Shown here piece by piece: positions 9,279-18,707 of a stretch of DNA of 64,000 nt (positions are counted from its first letter, which is position 1; every line of letters starts with the position of its first letter). Source of the stretch: an uncultured Myxococcales bacterium (lineage in GTDB: Bacteria > Myxococcota_A > UBA9042). Under the pieces are notes generated by a model. That model searched no databases, had not been told where the DNA came from, and saw only the letters and a program-made list of their open reading frames with translations. The translations under genes and the position numbers were made by a program. The stretch is from NCBI GenBank assembly GCA_903840165.1, contig CAIMEY010000053.1, positions 18,918 through 82,917 on the forward strand, given 5' to 3'.

Positions 9279-9797
9279 CTATTCATCCGCTAATTCAATC
9301 AGTTCTACGCCACCATCCACCAGTTGCCCGGGCTGACAGTGGATGGCACGGACCACGCCGGCCCGCGGCGCCTTGAGGCTGTGTTCCATCTTCATGGCTT
9401 CGACAACGACCAGAGGCTGAGATTTCGTCACAATATCACCGACTTGCACGTGCAAAATCACGACACGCCCGGTCATGGGCGAACGCACTTCGGTCCCTTG
9501 GGCCGCGCCACCGCGCTTGCTGGCCAACTGCTCGCGCCAGCGGGTCGTCGGGCCGCGCTGCGACAAAACCGGCCTTTCTGTGCCTAGTTGGCTCACCCAA
9601 ACTAGATCCCCCTGCCGCGACACCTGAACCGTGCGCAGGATGCCGTCTTGATCCAGCAGCAAATCGCCCGTCGGCGTCCACTGGGCACTGGCTAGCACCG
9701 TAGATTCCCCTATCATAACTAGGTAGTTGCCAGCCTGTGGCTGCGAATCCAGGGTCAGGGTCAGGGGGCCGTCCGGACTTTGCAGTTGTCGCTTCAT
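9279..9797 (-). CDS. Biotin carrier subunit of methylcrotonyl-CoA carboxylase (split alpha subunit)
   Basis: 172 residues. The C-terminal 70 form a biotinyl domain with the biotinylation motif EAMKMEH, Lys being the attachment site. The N-terminal 90 look like the second half of the BT linker domain that tethers the carboxylase to the carboxyltransferase. The ATG overlaps the biotin carboxylase stop as ATGA, and GGAGGGG lies just upstream. In most bacteria this region is the C-terminal part of one polypeptide of about 660 residues (LiuD/MccA); here the combined length, 512 plus 172, matches but the chain is split. It should accept biotin from BirA and carry carboxybiotin to the LiuB active site. 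Confidence 0.85.
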   Translation of the reverse strand: MKRQLQSPDGPLTLTLDSQPQAGNYLVMIGESTVLASAQWTPTGDLLLDQDGILRTVQVSRQGDLVWVSQLGTERPVLSQRGPTTRWREQLASKRGGAAQGTEVRSPMTGRVVILHVQVGDIVTKSQPLVVVEAMKMEHSLKAPRAGVVRAIHCQPGQLVDGGVELIELADE

Positions 9798-11332
9798 GCT
9801 GCCCCTCCGCCCAGGCCAATGCGGAAACCCGCGAGTTCATGCCAAGGATCAGCCACTTGGCTCACAGCAGCCGCGCCGCCGGCACCGGAAACCGTCCGAG
9901 GACCCACTGCCAGTGGCCCGCCGGGACCAGCCAAAGCCAGCGCAACAACAGCGGTTTGCCCCGTGACATCATCCATGCCGGGTCCGGCGTCCTGGTACAC
10001 GGCATCGAGCCAGCCCGTATGGACTTGGGCGTTGGCGAAGGCCTCATGCCGCAACACATCGATTAGCATAGGCAAATTGGTCACAACGCCGTGAATCACG
10101 GTTTCCTGCAGCGCCGCAATCATCCGAGCAATCGCCTCGGGCCGGTCACGACCATAGGCGATGATCTTGGCGAGCATCGGGTCGTAGAACATCGGAACGG
10201 TATCACCGCCCTCAAACCCCGCATCAACACGCACAAAAGGCGCATCCGGCCAACGCACGCGCGCCAGCGTTCCCGCCTGTGGCACATAGCCAGCGGCCGG
10301 ATCCTCTGCATACACGCGGACTTCAATGCCGTGCCCCCTTTGAGCGACACCGCCGGCTAGAAAATTCTGCAGTCTTTCCCCTCGCGCAATGCGGAGTTGC
10401 GCCACAACGAGGTCGACGCCCAGCACCACTTCGGTCACGGGATGCTCCACCTGCAGGCGGGTATTCATCTCGAGGAAATAGTGGGCCCGGGTCAGCGGGT
10501 CAAACAGGAATTCCACTGTCCCTGCGCCATGATAGCCTACTTGAGCGGCAAAGGCGCGCCCAGACTCAGCGATGGCCGCCCTTTCCTCGGAGGTCAGCAC
10601 CGCACATGGCGATTCTTCAATGACTTTTTGGTGACGTCGCTGCACGCTGCACTCGCGTTCAAAGGCGTGAATGACGGTGCCATGCGTATCGCCAAGCACT
10701 TGAACTTCCACGTGTCTTGCATTCTCCACATAGCGCTCGAGAAACAAGGCGTCACTGGCAAAGGCCCCCGCTGCGATGCGCCGAGACGCCGCGACAGCCC
10801 CTAGCAACTCTCCGGGATGCAACACTTTTTGCATCCCCTTGCCGCCGCCACCGTCCTGAGGCTTGACCAGCAAGGGGTAGCCAACCTCGGCCCCCTTGGC
10901 CAAGATGTCCGCCGGCGCCCAACTGTCAATGACTGCTGCCGGTGCCGTTGGGACACCAGCCGCCTGTGCCACGGCCTTTGCGGCGGTCTTGGACTGAATC
11001 GGCGCGATGGAAGCTGCTGTGGGCCCCACCCAAATCAGGCCAGCCTCGACCACAGCGCGCATAAAGGCAATGTTTTCGCTGAGAAATCCATAGCCTGGGT
11101 GAATCGCGTCCGCCCCGGTCTTGGCCGCCGCCGCCAGCACCGCAGCGAAATTGAGGTACGATTGCGCCGACTCCGCCGGGCCGATGCACACCGCCTCATC
11201 GGCCATCCGGACATGCCGCGACAACCGGTCCGCCTCCGAACAGACCGCAACGGTGGCAATGCCCAGCACCCGGGCGCCGCGGGCGATGCGGACAGCGATT
11301 TCCCCGCGGTTGGCAATCAGCAACTTGCGCAT
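9794..11332 (-). CDS. Biotin carboxylase subunit of methylcrotonyl-CoA carboxylase
   Basis: 512 residues. It uses ATP and bicarbonate to carboxylate biotin. Visible are the N-terminal LLIANRGEIAVRI, the ATP-grasp glycine loop GGGGKGMQKV near residue 162, and the active-site block EMNTRLQVEHPVTE near residue 288. The chain runs on past the usual carboxylase domain end (about 450) into linker sequence, then stops in an ATGA overlap with the carrier gene. AGGAG lies 7-8 nt upstream of the ATG. The 136-bp gap to the hydratase gene upstream is the widest in the cluster, so an internal promoter is possible. Context assigns it to leucine degradation; acetyl- or propionyl-CoA carboxylation cannot be excluded from this subunit alone. 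Confidence 0.9.
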   Translation of the reverse strand: MRKLLIANRGEIAVRIARGARVLGIATVAVCSEADRLSRHVRMADEAVCIGPAESAQSYLNFAAVLAAAAKTGADAIHPGYGFLSENIAFMRAVVEAGLIWVGPTAASIAPIQSKTAAKAVAQAAGVPTAPAAVIDSWAPADILAKGAEVGYPLLVKPQDGGGGKGMQKVLHPGELLGAVAASRRIAAGAFASDALFLERYVENARHVEVQVLGDTHGTVIHAFERECSVQRRHQKVIEESPCAVLTSEERAAIAESGRAFAAQVGYHGAGTVEFLFDPLTRAHYFLEMNTRLQVEHPVTEVVLGVDLVVAQLRIARGERLQNFLAGGVAQRGHGIEVRVYAEDPAAGYVPQAGTLARVRWPDAPFVRVDAGFEGGDTVPMFYDPMLAKIIAYGRDRPEAIARMIAALQETVIHGVVTNLPMLIDVLRHEAFANAQVHTGWLDAVYQDAGPGMDDVTGQTAVVALALAGPGGPLAVGPRTVSGAGGAAAVSQVADPWHELAGFRIGLGGGAA

Positions 11333-11468
11333 CCATTGGCTCCTAACACAACCTTGAAATTGTACGCTTTTTTCGGATCGTCGGCGGCCCTATGGCGCTG
11401 ACCACCCCGCCCTGGTGTTCTGCGACAGTTCGGCGCGCAGTTCCAGGTAATTCGCCTTGCACTGCCAG

Positions 11469-12257
11469 CTATTTGCCGTAGGGCTTGGCGGGAATCCAGC
11501 TGGCGGGGCGTTTTTCCAAGAACGCCATCATGCCCTCCTGGGCTTCGGTCGACTCGCGGCGGGAGGCGATGGCCTCAACAGTATCTTCTAAAGCTTCACG
11601 TTTATCACGAAAAGCTACTGTTTCGACAAGCTTTTTGCAGGCATGTAGCGCGTGAGGACCACCGCGGCTAAGGGCATCGACCACGTGTTCGACTTTGGCG
11701 TCAAGGGTCGCTAGGGGCGACAAATGATGAATAAATCCAAGGCGATAAGCATCGGCTGCAGAAAATGCTTCCCCCGTGAGAAACAGAGCGCGGGCTTGAC
11801 TGGGCCCTAACCGCTCAATGACAAAGGGTGAAATCACACCAGGGACCAGGCCAATGCGCACTTCGGTCAAGGCGAAGCTCGCCGTATCTGCGGCAATGGC
11901 GATGTCACAAGCAGCGACGAGGCCAACGCCGCCACCGCGTGCAGGTCCTTGAATTCGCGCCACTGTTGGCTTACTGCACCCCGCTAGGGTGTGGAAGACC
12001 TCGCCGAGGATGCGGGCACTGTGACGATTGCCCTCGGCGCCGGTCATTGCTTGCTCAGCCATCCAGGCCAAGTCAGCACCAGCACAGAAGCTTTTGCCTT
12101 CAGCACCGAGGACCAGCACGCGGACACCGGGGTCGTTTTCGCATTGACGAACGGCGGCGGCAATGCCCGCTAACATCTCGCCGGTAAAGGCGTTATGCTT
12201 GTCGGGCCGGGAAAGCCATAGCCGGGCTACACCTGCATGGGTTTCTAAGCGGATCAC
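11469..12257 (-). CDS. liuC: Methylglutaconyl-CoA hydratase (enoyl-CoA hydratase family)
   Basis: 262 residues, crotonase fold. It hydrates 3-methylglutaconyl-CoA to HMG-CoA. The oxyanion-hole segments are visible as GAEGKSFCAGADLAWM near residue 50 and the block around ARGGGVGLVAACD, and the acidic catalytic region in ALTEVRIGLVPGVISPF. Start is GTG at 12255-12257 with a GGGG tract upstream. It sits between the carboxyltransferase (33 nt upstream) and the biotin carboxylase, the order expected for a liu operon, which is the main reason for naming this substrate rather than a fatty acyl enoyl-CoA. Confidence 0.88.
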   Translation of the reverse strand: MIRLETHAGVARLWLSRPDKHNAFTGEMLAGIAAAVRQCENDPGVRVLVLGAEGKSFCAGADLAWMAEQAMTGAEGNRHSARILGEVFHTLAGCSKPTVARIQGPARGGGVGLVAACDIAIAADTASFALTEVRIGLVPGVISPFVIERLGPSQARALFLTGEAFSAADAYRLGFIHHLSPLATLDAKVEHVVDALSRGGPHALHACKKLVETVAFRDKREALEDTVEAIASRRESTEAQEGMMAFLEKRPASWIPAKPYGK

Positions 12258-12290
12258 GTTTTTACCCCAAGAGCCTTGAAAAGACTCGAT

Positions 12291-13898
<1,608 letters not shown>

Positions 13899-13990
13899 AG
13901 CCCAGCGTTCTAGCAAATTGCCGGCTGATCTGTCACCGTCTGGCCACGCTTTTGAACAGCCAGCGTGCACGGCTGCCCCGGGACCTTGCG

Positions 13991-14539
13991 ATGATTCGAC
14001 TTGGCCATGAACTTGGCGCAATTGTGCTGGAACCGCCGCATTTGCAGTGGCAGTCGGTGCCGACGCCGCTTGGGCCAATGCTGATTGTAGTCTCCGAACT
14101 TGGCGTTTGTGCTTGTGAATTCGATCGCGATGCTCCAGATGATGCCGATGTCCGCCGCTGGTATCGTCGCTTTGGCAAACTCTTTCTCACGCCTGCGAAA
14201 AAGCCCCTGCCGGCTGCCCTGGCCCTGGCTGCGTACTTTGCCGGACGCGGCGAAGGGTTTGACTTGAACGTTGACTTACGCGGGCTTACTGAGTTCCAGC
14301 AACGAGTATTGTTAGCACTTTCTCGGGTGCCTTTGGGTCAAACCGTGCAATACGCCGACTTGGCACGGGCGGTCGGGCAACCTGGCGCCGCGCGGGCTGT
14401 TGGCGGGGCGATGGCGCGCAACCCGATTCCCGTAATTCTGCCGTGTCACCGCGTGCTTGGCGCAGCAGGACTGGGCGGTTTCTCCGGCGGGCTTGAGCTC
14501 AAGCGCTCCTTGCTTTTGCTCGAAGGCGTGCTGGCCTAG
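13991..14539 (+). CDS. ogt: Methylated-DNA--protein cysteine methyltransferase
   Basis: About 182 residues from the ATG at 13991 (a TTG at 13952 is also in frame). This is a DNA repair protein that removes methyl groups from O6-methylguanine by suicide transfer to its own Cys. The C-terminal domain is complete: [28 protein letters not shown], a helix-turn-helix, and the active-site motif [10 protein letters not shown] with the acceptor Cys, then [14 protein letters not shown]. The N-terminal domain is short, as in Ogt rather than Ada. It is transcribed away from liuB; there is no pathway link to its neighbours. Confidence 0.9.
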   Translation: MIRLGHELGAIVLEPPHLQWQSVPTPLGPMLIVVSELGVCACEFDRDAPDDADVRRWYRRFGKLFLTPAKKPLPAALALAAYFAGRGEGFDLNVDLRGLTEFQQRVLLALSRVPLGQTVQYADLARAVGQPGAARAVGGAMARNPIPVILPCHRVLGAAGLGGFSGGLELKRSLLLLEGVLA

Positions 14540-14591
14540 GCTGGCGGTACGCGTGAGGCGAAATCGTTTACATAAATAGATAGTTACGACC

Positions 14592-14601
14592 TTGCTATAC
14601 A
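14592..14601 (+). repeat. TTGCTATACA element, copy 1
   Basis: Core of the dispersed element, read on the strand where it gives TTGCTATACA. It lies 100 nt upstream of the dehydrogenase start at 14701 and faces it, preceded by AT-rich DNA (TTTACATAAATAGATAG). Confidence 0.85.
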
Positions 14602-14700
14602 CCCCTCGTCGGCGGGCAGTGGCTGTGGGGCGATTGCCTATTTGCCGCAAATCTGCGAGGGTTTTGCCCGTGCGGGCAGCCTGCTCGCCAGAGGAAAGCT

Positions 14701-15471
14701 ATGAAATTACAAGATGTTGTTGCCCTCGTCACTGGATCCGCAAGCGGCCTCGGTCGCGCTACCGCCGAACGGCTCCATCGCGGTGGTGCCAAAGTCGTGA
14801 TCTGCGATCTGCCCCAATCACAAGGTGCTGAAATTGCCAAGGCTTTGGGCGAAGGCGCCCTCTTTGCCCCCACCGACGTCACCTCCGAGGCCGACGTCAC
14901 CGCAGCCCTGGACGCAGGCAAGGCGGCTTTTGGCCGTGATGTCAACGTCGTAGTCAACTGCGCCGGCATCGCTGTCGCCGCCAGAACCGTGACGCGCAAG
15001 GGCCCCCATGATTTGGGGCAGTTCCTCAAAGTCCTCAACGTCAACGTCGGCGGCTCGTTCAACACGATGCGCTTGGCAGCGGCAAGACTCAGTGAAACCG
15101 AGGCCTTAGCCGGTGGCGAGCGCGGCGTCTTCATCAATACCGCCAGCGTCGCGGCCTATGACGGCCAGATCGGCCAGGCCGCTTACAGCGCCTCCAAGGG
15201 AGCCATTGTCGGCATGACCCTGCCAATTGCCCGTGATCTCGCCGGCTTTGGCATCCGCGTCTGCACGATCGCCCCAGGACTGTTCCGCACGCCGATGCTC
15301 GCCGGCCTGCCCGAGCAGGTGCAGAACGAACTGTCCAAGATGGTGCCCTTCCCCAGTCGCCTCGGCGATCCCGATGAATATGGCCACCTTGCCCAGCACA
15401 TCATCGAAAATGCGATGCTCAATGGCGAGGTGATTCGCCTCGACGGCGCCCTGCGCATGCCGCCCAAGTAG
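14701..15471 (+). CDS. 3-hydroxyacyl-CoA dehydrogenase type 2 (SDR family)
   Basis: 256 residues with the classical short-chain dehydrogenase layout: nucleotide-binding TGSASGLG near residue 12, NCAGI near residue 88, catalytic Ser in [10 protein letters not shown] and Tyr/Lys in YSASKG, then [11 protein letters not shown]. The blocks [14 protein letters not shown] and the ending [12 protein letters not shown] are those of the HSD17B10/type-2 family, which oxidises 2-methyl-3-hydroxybutyryl-CoA in isoleucine degradation with NAD. GGAAAG precedes the ATG by a good distance. Its position beside the leucine cluster supports a branched-chain role. A copy of the TTGCTATACA element lies 100 nt upstream in the orientation expected of a promoter. 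Confidence 0.9.
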   Translation: MKLQDVVALVTGSASGLGRATAERLHRGGAKVVICDLPQSQGAEIAKALGEGALFAPTDVTSEADVTAALDAGKAAFGRDVNVVVNCAGIAVAARTVTRKGPHDLGQFLKVLNVNVGGSFNTMRLAAARLSETEALAGGERGVFINTASVAAYDGQIGQAAYSASKGAIVGMTLPIARDLAGFGIRVCTIAPGLFRTPMLAGLPEQVQNELSKMVPFPSRLGDPDEYGHLAQHIIENAMLNGEVIRLDGALRMPPK

Positions 15472-16072
15472 CAGAGAACTCCGCCCATTGACTGCGATCG
15501 GCTGGCCCAGTTCTTCCAGGATCGGCCGGTCGCGGTACCCGTGGGTCCGGCACGCCCGTGGCCCGAAACGCGGGCGGCAAAGGCGATGTTTCGGCGGGCC
15601 CGGCTCGGCAAAAAACTCTGGCGCTGGCCGATCCTGGGCCTTCCCTTGGCAAAAAAAATCTGCTAGGGTTGATGGACCTGCGGTGCAAAGTTTGTTCCGC
15701 AGGCTAGGCAGACAGGTACGGCAAACGTTCAAAACAACGCGCAAGTCGTTGAAGGTCTTGCAAAAGACCAAGTCCACGACCCAGGTCATGGCCCCCACAG
15801 GGGTCCTCAAGCGGCCGGTCCTTCGCGGGCCCTGCTCGAGCGCGCGCCGCCAGTGCCCGCCGGATTTCGGTCTGGCCCACTGGATGCCATCGGTAGGACG
15901 CCCTGTGCAGAATCCGTAGGACGCAAACCGCTCAGTGCCGCGTGAATCGACGAGAACTGCGTTTGGCCTTTGGTCTCGCAGGGATCCACGGTGCATCGTG
16001 TCACGACCTCAACGCCATCAGCCAAGAATGCTGGTGCTTCGGCGCCAGGTCACACAGAGAGAGACAGTCGCA
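15472..16072. other. 601-bp gap without a confident gene, long leader of the RRM gene
   Basis: Several overlapping frames are open here on both strands, but none has a good start, ribosome binding site or recognisable protein. One frame after 15490 gives a plausible composition for 55-60 codons (DRLAQFFQDRPVAV onward) yet has no normal start codon. TGCTAGGGT at 15661-15669, following an A-rich tract, looks like an extended -10 for the RRM gene, which would give a leader of about 400 nt containing the hairpin at 15677-15703. Confidence 0.5.
15677..15703 (+). other. Hairpin in the putative RRM leader
   Basis: CCTGCGG (15677-15683) and CCGCAGG (15697-15703) form a perfect 7-bp stem with a 13-nt loop, just downstream of the TGCTAGGGT sequence. 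No U-tract follows, so it is more likely a leader structure than a terminator. Confidence 0.4.
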
Positions 16073-16600
<528 letters not shown>

Positions 16601-16741
16601 TCGGCTGCCCTCAGGCGAACTGCTGATACGTGAACGCAAGCGAATCTGCGCCCCTACGCGACTTTTTCGCTACGGTTTCGCTGTCAATTGTGCTTGGTGG
16701 CCTCGGCCGTTCGCAGCACGCTGACCAGCGCACCGCAAGCG

Positions 16742-16774
16742 AGCATCTCGCAAGCATCTCGCAGGCATATCGCA
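16742..16774 (+). repeat. Three tandem 11-bp repeats
   Basis: Units at 16742-16752 and 16753-16763 are identical (AGCATCTCGCA); the third, 16764-16774, is GGCATATCGCA. They lie between the RRM stop codon and its terminator, so they are transcribed in the 3' untranslated region. Confidence 0.85.
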
Positions 16775-16785
16775 GGCAATAAAGG

Positions 16786-16835
16786 ACCCCCAACCTCGAA
16801 CACCTAGGTGACGAGGCTGGGGGTTTCTCTTTTTT
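16786..16835 (+). terminator. Strong intrinsic terminator after the RRM gene
   Basis: ACCCCCAACCTCG (16786-16798) pairs with CGAGGCTGGGGGT (812-824 of the same kilobase), with one mismatch region and a 13-nt loop, followed by TTTCTCTTTTTT. The stem also carries A-rich sequence on its left side and may serve the convergent minus-strand lipoprotein gene. Confidence 0.85.
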
Positions 16836-16851
16836 GCGCAATTTGGCGGAG

Positions 16852-17478
16852 TTAGAGGGGCGAAACGACGACGCTCAACGTGACTTTGACATCGAGGTCA
16901 ATCTTGCCCGCCGGCGCTGTTTCGCCTTTGGCGACAACCAGATGGATGAGCGACAGTTCGTCAAACGCCAGGGAAGTCACAAAGGTGCTGGCAGCTGCGG
17001 CACTGGCAGCATCCACCGTGCCCGTGACAGCCGCCACAGAACCCTTTGGAATGCTTGGGATCGAGCACAGCCGAGCGCCATCCTTTGTGGCCTTGAGCGG
17101 TGTAGCCCCGACATACAAGTCCACCTGCGGCAGTGGACCGGTCAAGGTGTTGGACTTGGGCGTCACGGTCACAGCGGTGATTTTGATCGACTTGACCAGC
17201 TTCTTGTAGGGCACAAGCTGCGGTTCAGTCTTGGTCAAATCCACCGTTTGCGCAGGCGAAGTCACGTCTTGGGCCAGGGCCACCGGCGCGACCTGCCCCG
17301 CATTACCGCCCAGGGCTTGCCCGAGGTCAAAGCTGGTCGGCAGCGACTGCGTGACCGAAAACGTGAGGTCCAGCTTGCCAGCTGTGGACGTAACTGCCGT
17401 GCTCAACTGGTCGCAGCCCAGCAGGCAGCCGGCCGTCAACAGCGGCAAGAGAAGTAGAAATCCCTGAATTTTGCGCAC
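16852..17478 (-). CDS. Small lipoprotein, beta-rich, function unknown
   Basis: 208 residues from the GTG at 17476-17478, chosen because a G6 tract (plus-strand CCCCCC, 17483-17488) lies 5 nt upstream; longer readings to 17553 lack such a site. The signal MRKIQGFLLLLPLLTAGC is a textbook lipoprotein leader with the lipidated Cys at residue 18. The mature domain is rich in Val, Thr, Ala and Leu with alternating hydrophobic residues, which suggests a beta-sandwich, perhaps LEA14-like. No catalytic motif is visible. It is convergent with the RRM gene and lies 71 nt downstream of the methyltransferase gene on the same strand. Confidence 0.75.
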   Translation of the reverse strand: MRKIQGFLLLLPLLTAGCLLGCDQLSTAVTSTAGKLDLTFSVTQSLPTSFDLGQALGGNAGQVAPVALAQDVTSPAQTVDLTKTEPQLVPYKKLVKSIKITAVTVTPKSNTLTGPLPQVDLYVGATPLKATKDGARLCSIPSIPKGSVAAVTGTVDAASAAAASTFVTSLAFDELSLIHLVVAKGETAPAGKIDLDVKVTLSVVVSPL

Positions 17479-17549
17479 AATTCCCCCCTGGTGAATCCGG
17501 CCCAAGGCGGGACGCGGTGCGCCCAAGGTGCCGATTCCTGCGCCTGCCG

Positions 17550-18515
17550 TCAACCCGCCGCTGGCAGGCCAACGCGCTGCAGAAGGGTCTGCTGCAGAGG
17601 GGGCAAAAGCGCCAACAGACCATTGAGTTGCGCAATTGCTGCGCCATTACGGCGCTGCACTTTGTGCGCCAAAATCAGCTCATTCTTGAGTGAATGTTGC
17701 CAACCGGTCAGCTCGGTCACCGTCACTTGGTAGCCGTGCGCCTCAAGCACCAAGGCCCTCATAACGTTGGTCAAATGCGCTGCAAATTCGCGTCGTTGAA
17801 TGGGATGCCTCCACAGGGCCGCGGCCGGCAACTTGTCCAGATCCCGCCCCGTCAGTTGGCGCGACAGTTCGGCTTGGCAGCAGGGAACCACAGCAATCAC
17901 AGGGGCATGGGCGGTGATGGCCAATGCCAGCGCATCGTCGGTCGCCGTATCGCAGGCGTGCAAGGCGACAACCATGTCCACCGAAAGCTTTTCGCCAGTC
18001 GGCAAGTGCAGTTGCCGCGACTCGGCATCGACCGCTAGCTGCGCCACCGGCTGATCCACGAACTGCATCCGCGCGTAGCCCAAGGCGGCCGCACGCTGCC
18101 GGCTGCGCGCGACCAGGTCCTGCCGAACCTCCACACTGTAGACGTGACCAATATCCTTGTTTTTCAACCATAATTCGTAGAGAATAAAGCCCAGGTAGGC
18201 ATTGCCAGCCCCCGCGTCGACAATCACCGGGTCATGCGCCGGCGGTGGCGGCAAATCGCTTTGCTCTTCTGATTCAGTGGGTTGTCCGGGATCGGCTTGG
18301 ACCTGGAACAGCGGCTCGAGAAAGGGCTGCAGAAATCCGCACAAGTGGTTAATCTGCTTGAGCTTTCTCAGCGCATCGGCATTGAGGTCACCGCCCTTGG
18401 TCAGCAGGTGCAGTTCCTGTAGCAAGGCAGTCGATTGGTCAGCAAGCAAGGTCGGTTGGACGCGGTCGGCGCTGATCTTGGTCCGCGCCGGCGAAACACT
18501 GGAAACGTTTGACAT
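17550..18515 (-). CDS. SAM-dependent methyltransferase of the METTL25/GSTCD-like group
   Basis: 321 residues from the ATG at 18515 (a TTG at 18524 is also in frame). The SAM-binding motif I reads VDAGAGNAYLGF near residue 97 and the acidic motif II SVEV about 25 residues later. The block VALHACDTATDDAL followed by VVPCCQAEL is characteristic of the Methyltransf_32 type domain found in METTL25 and GSTCD and in many bacterial homologues; the paired Cys in PCC is conserved there. The target is unknown, possibly RNA or protein. It is probably co-transcribed with the downstream lipoprotein gene. Confidence 0.8.
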   Translation of the reverse strand: MSNVSSVSPARTKISADRVQPTLLADQSTALLQELHLLTKGGDLNADALRKLKQINHLCGFLQPFLEPLFQVQADPGQPTESEEQSDLPPPPAHDPVIVDAGAGNAYLGFILYELWLKNKDIGHVYSVEVRQDLVARSRQRAAALGYARMQFVDQPVAQLAVDAESRQLHLPTGEKLSVDMVVALHACDTATDDALALAITAHAPVIAVVPCCQAELSRQLTGRDLDKLPAAALWRHPIQRREFAAHLTNVMRALVLEAHGYQVTVTELTGWQHSLKNELILAHKVQRRNGAAIAQLNGLLALLPPLQQTLLQRVGLPAAG

Positions 18516-18707
18516 GATTGACAACTTTGCAGGTAGGGGCCTGCGCTAGGGTACGGCCCAACGACGCGTACGCTGCGCGCAGACCTCAAGGAGATTGAGA
18601 ATTCAAATGCGGAATCAGGCGGTTGCGATACGAGCGCCTTGGGCCTTGGCGGGGACTGGGGCGTACTGGCTGAATTCCACGCCAACAGCCTGCAACTAGA
18701 GGAGAAA

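Noticed and set aside
9794..9797. The split carboxylase as a sequencing frameshift.
   Set aside because: The ATGA overlap with a well-placed GGAGGGG is a normal coupled start; the possibility remains open but is less likely.
15106..15996. A long minus-strand open frame across the dehydrogenase end and the following gap.
   Set aside because: It overlaps a clear gene over 360 nt and gives an unnatural composition.
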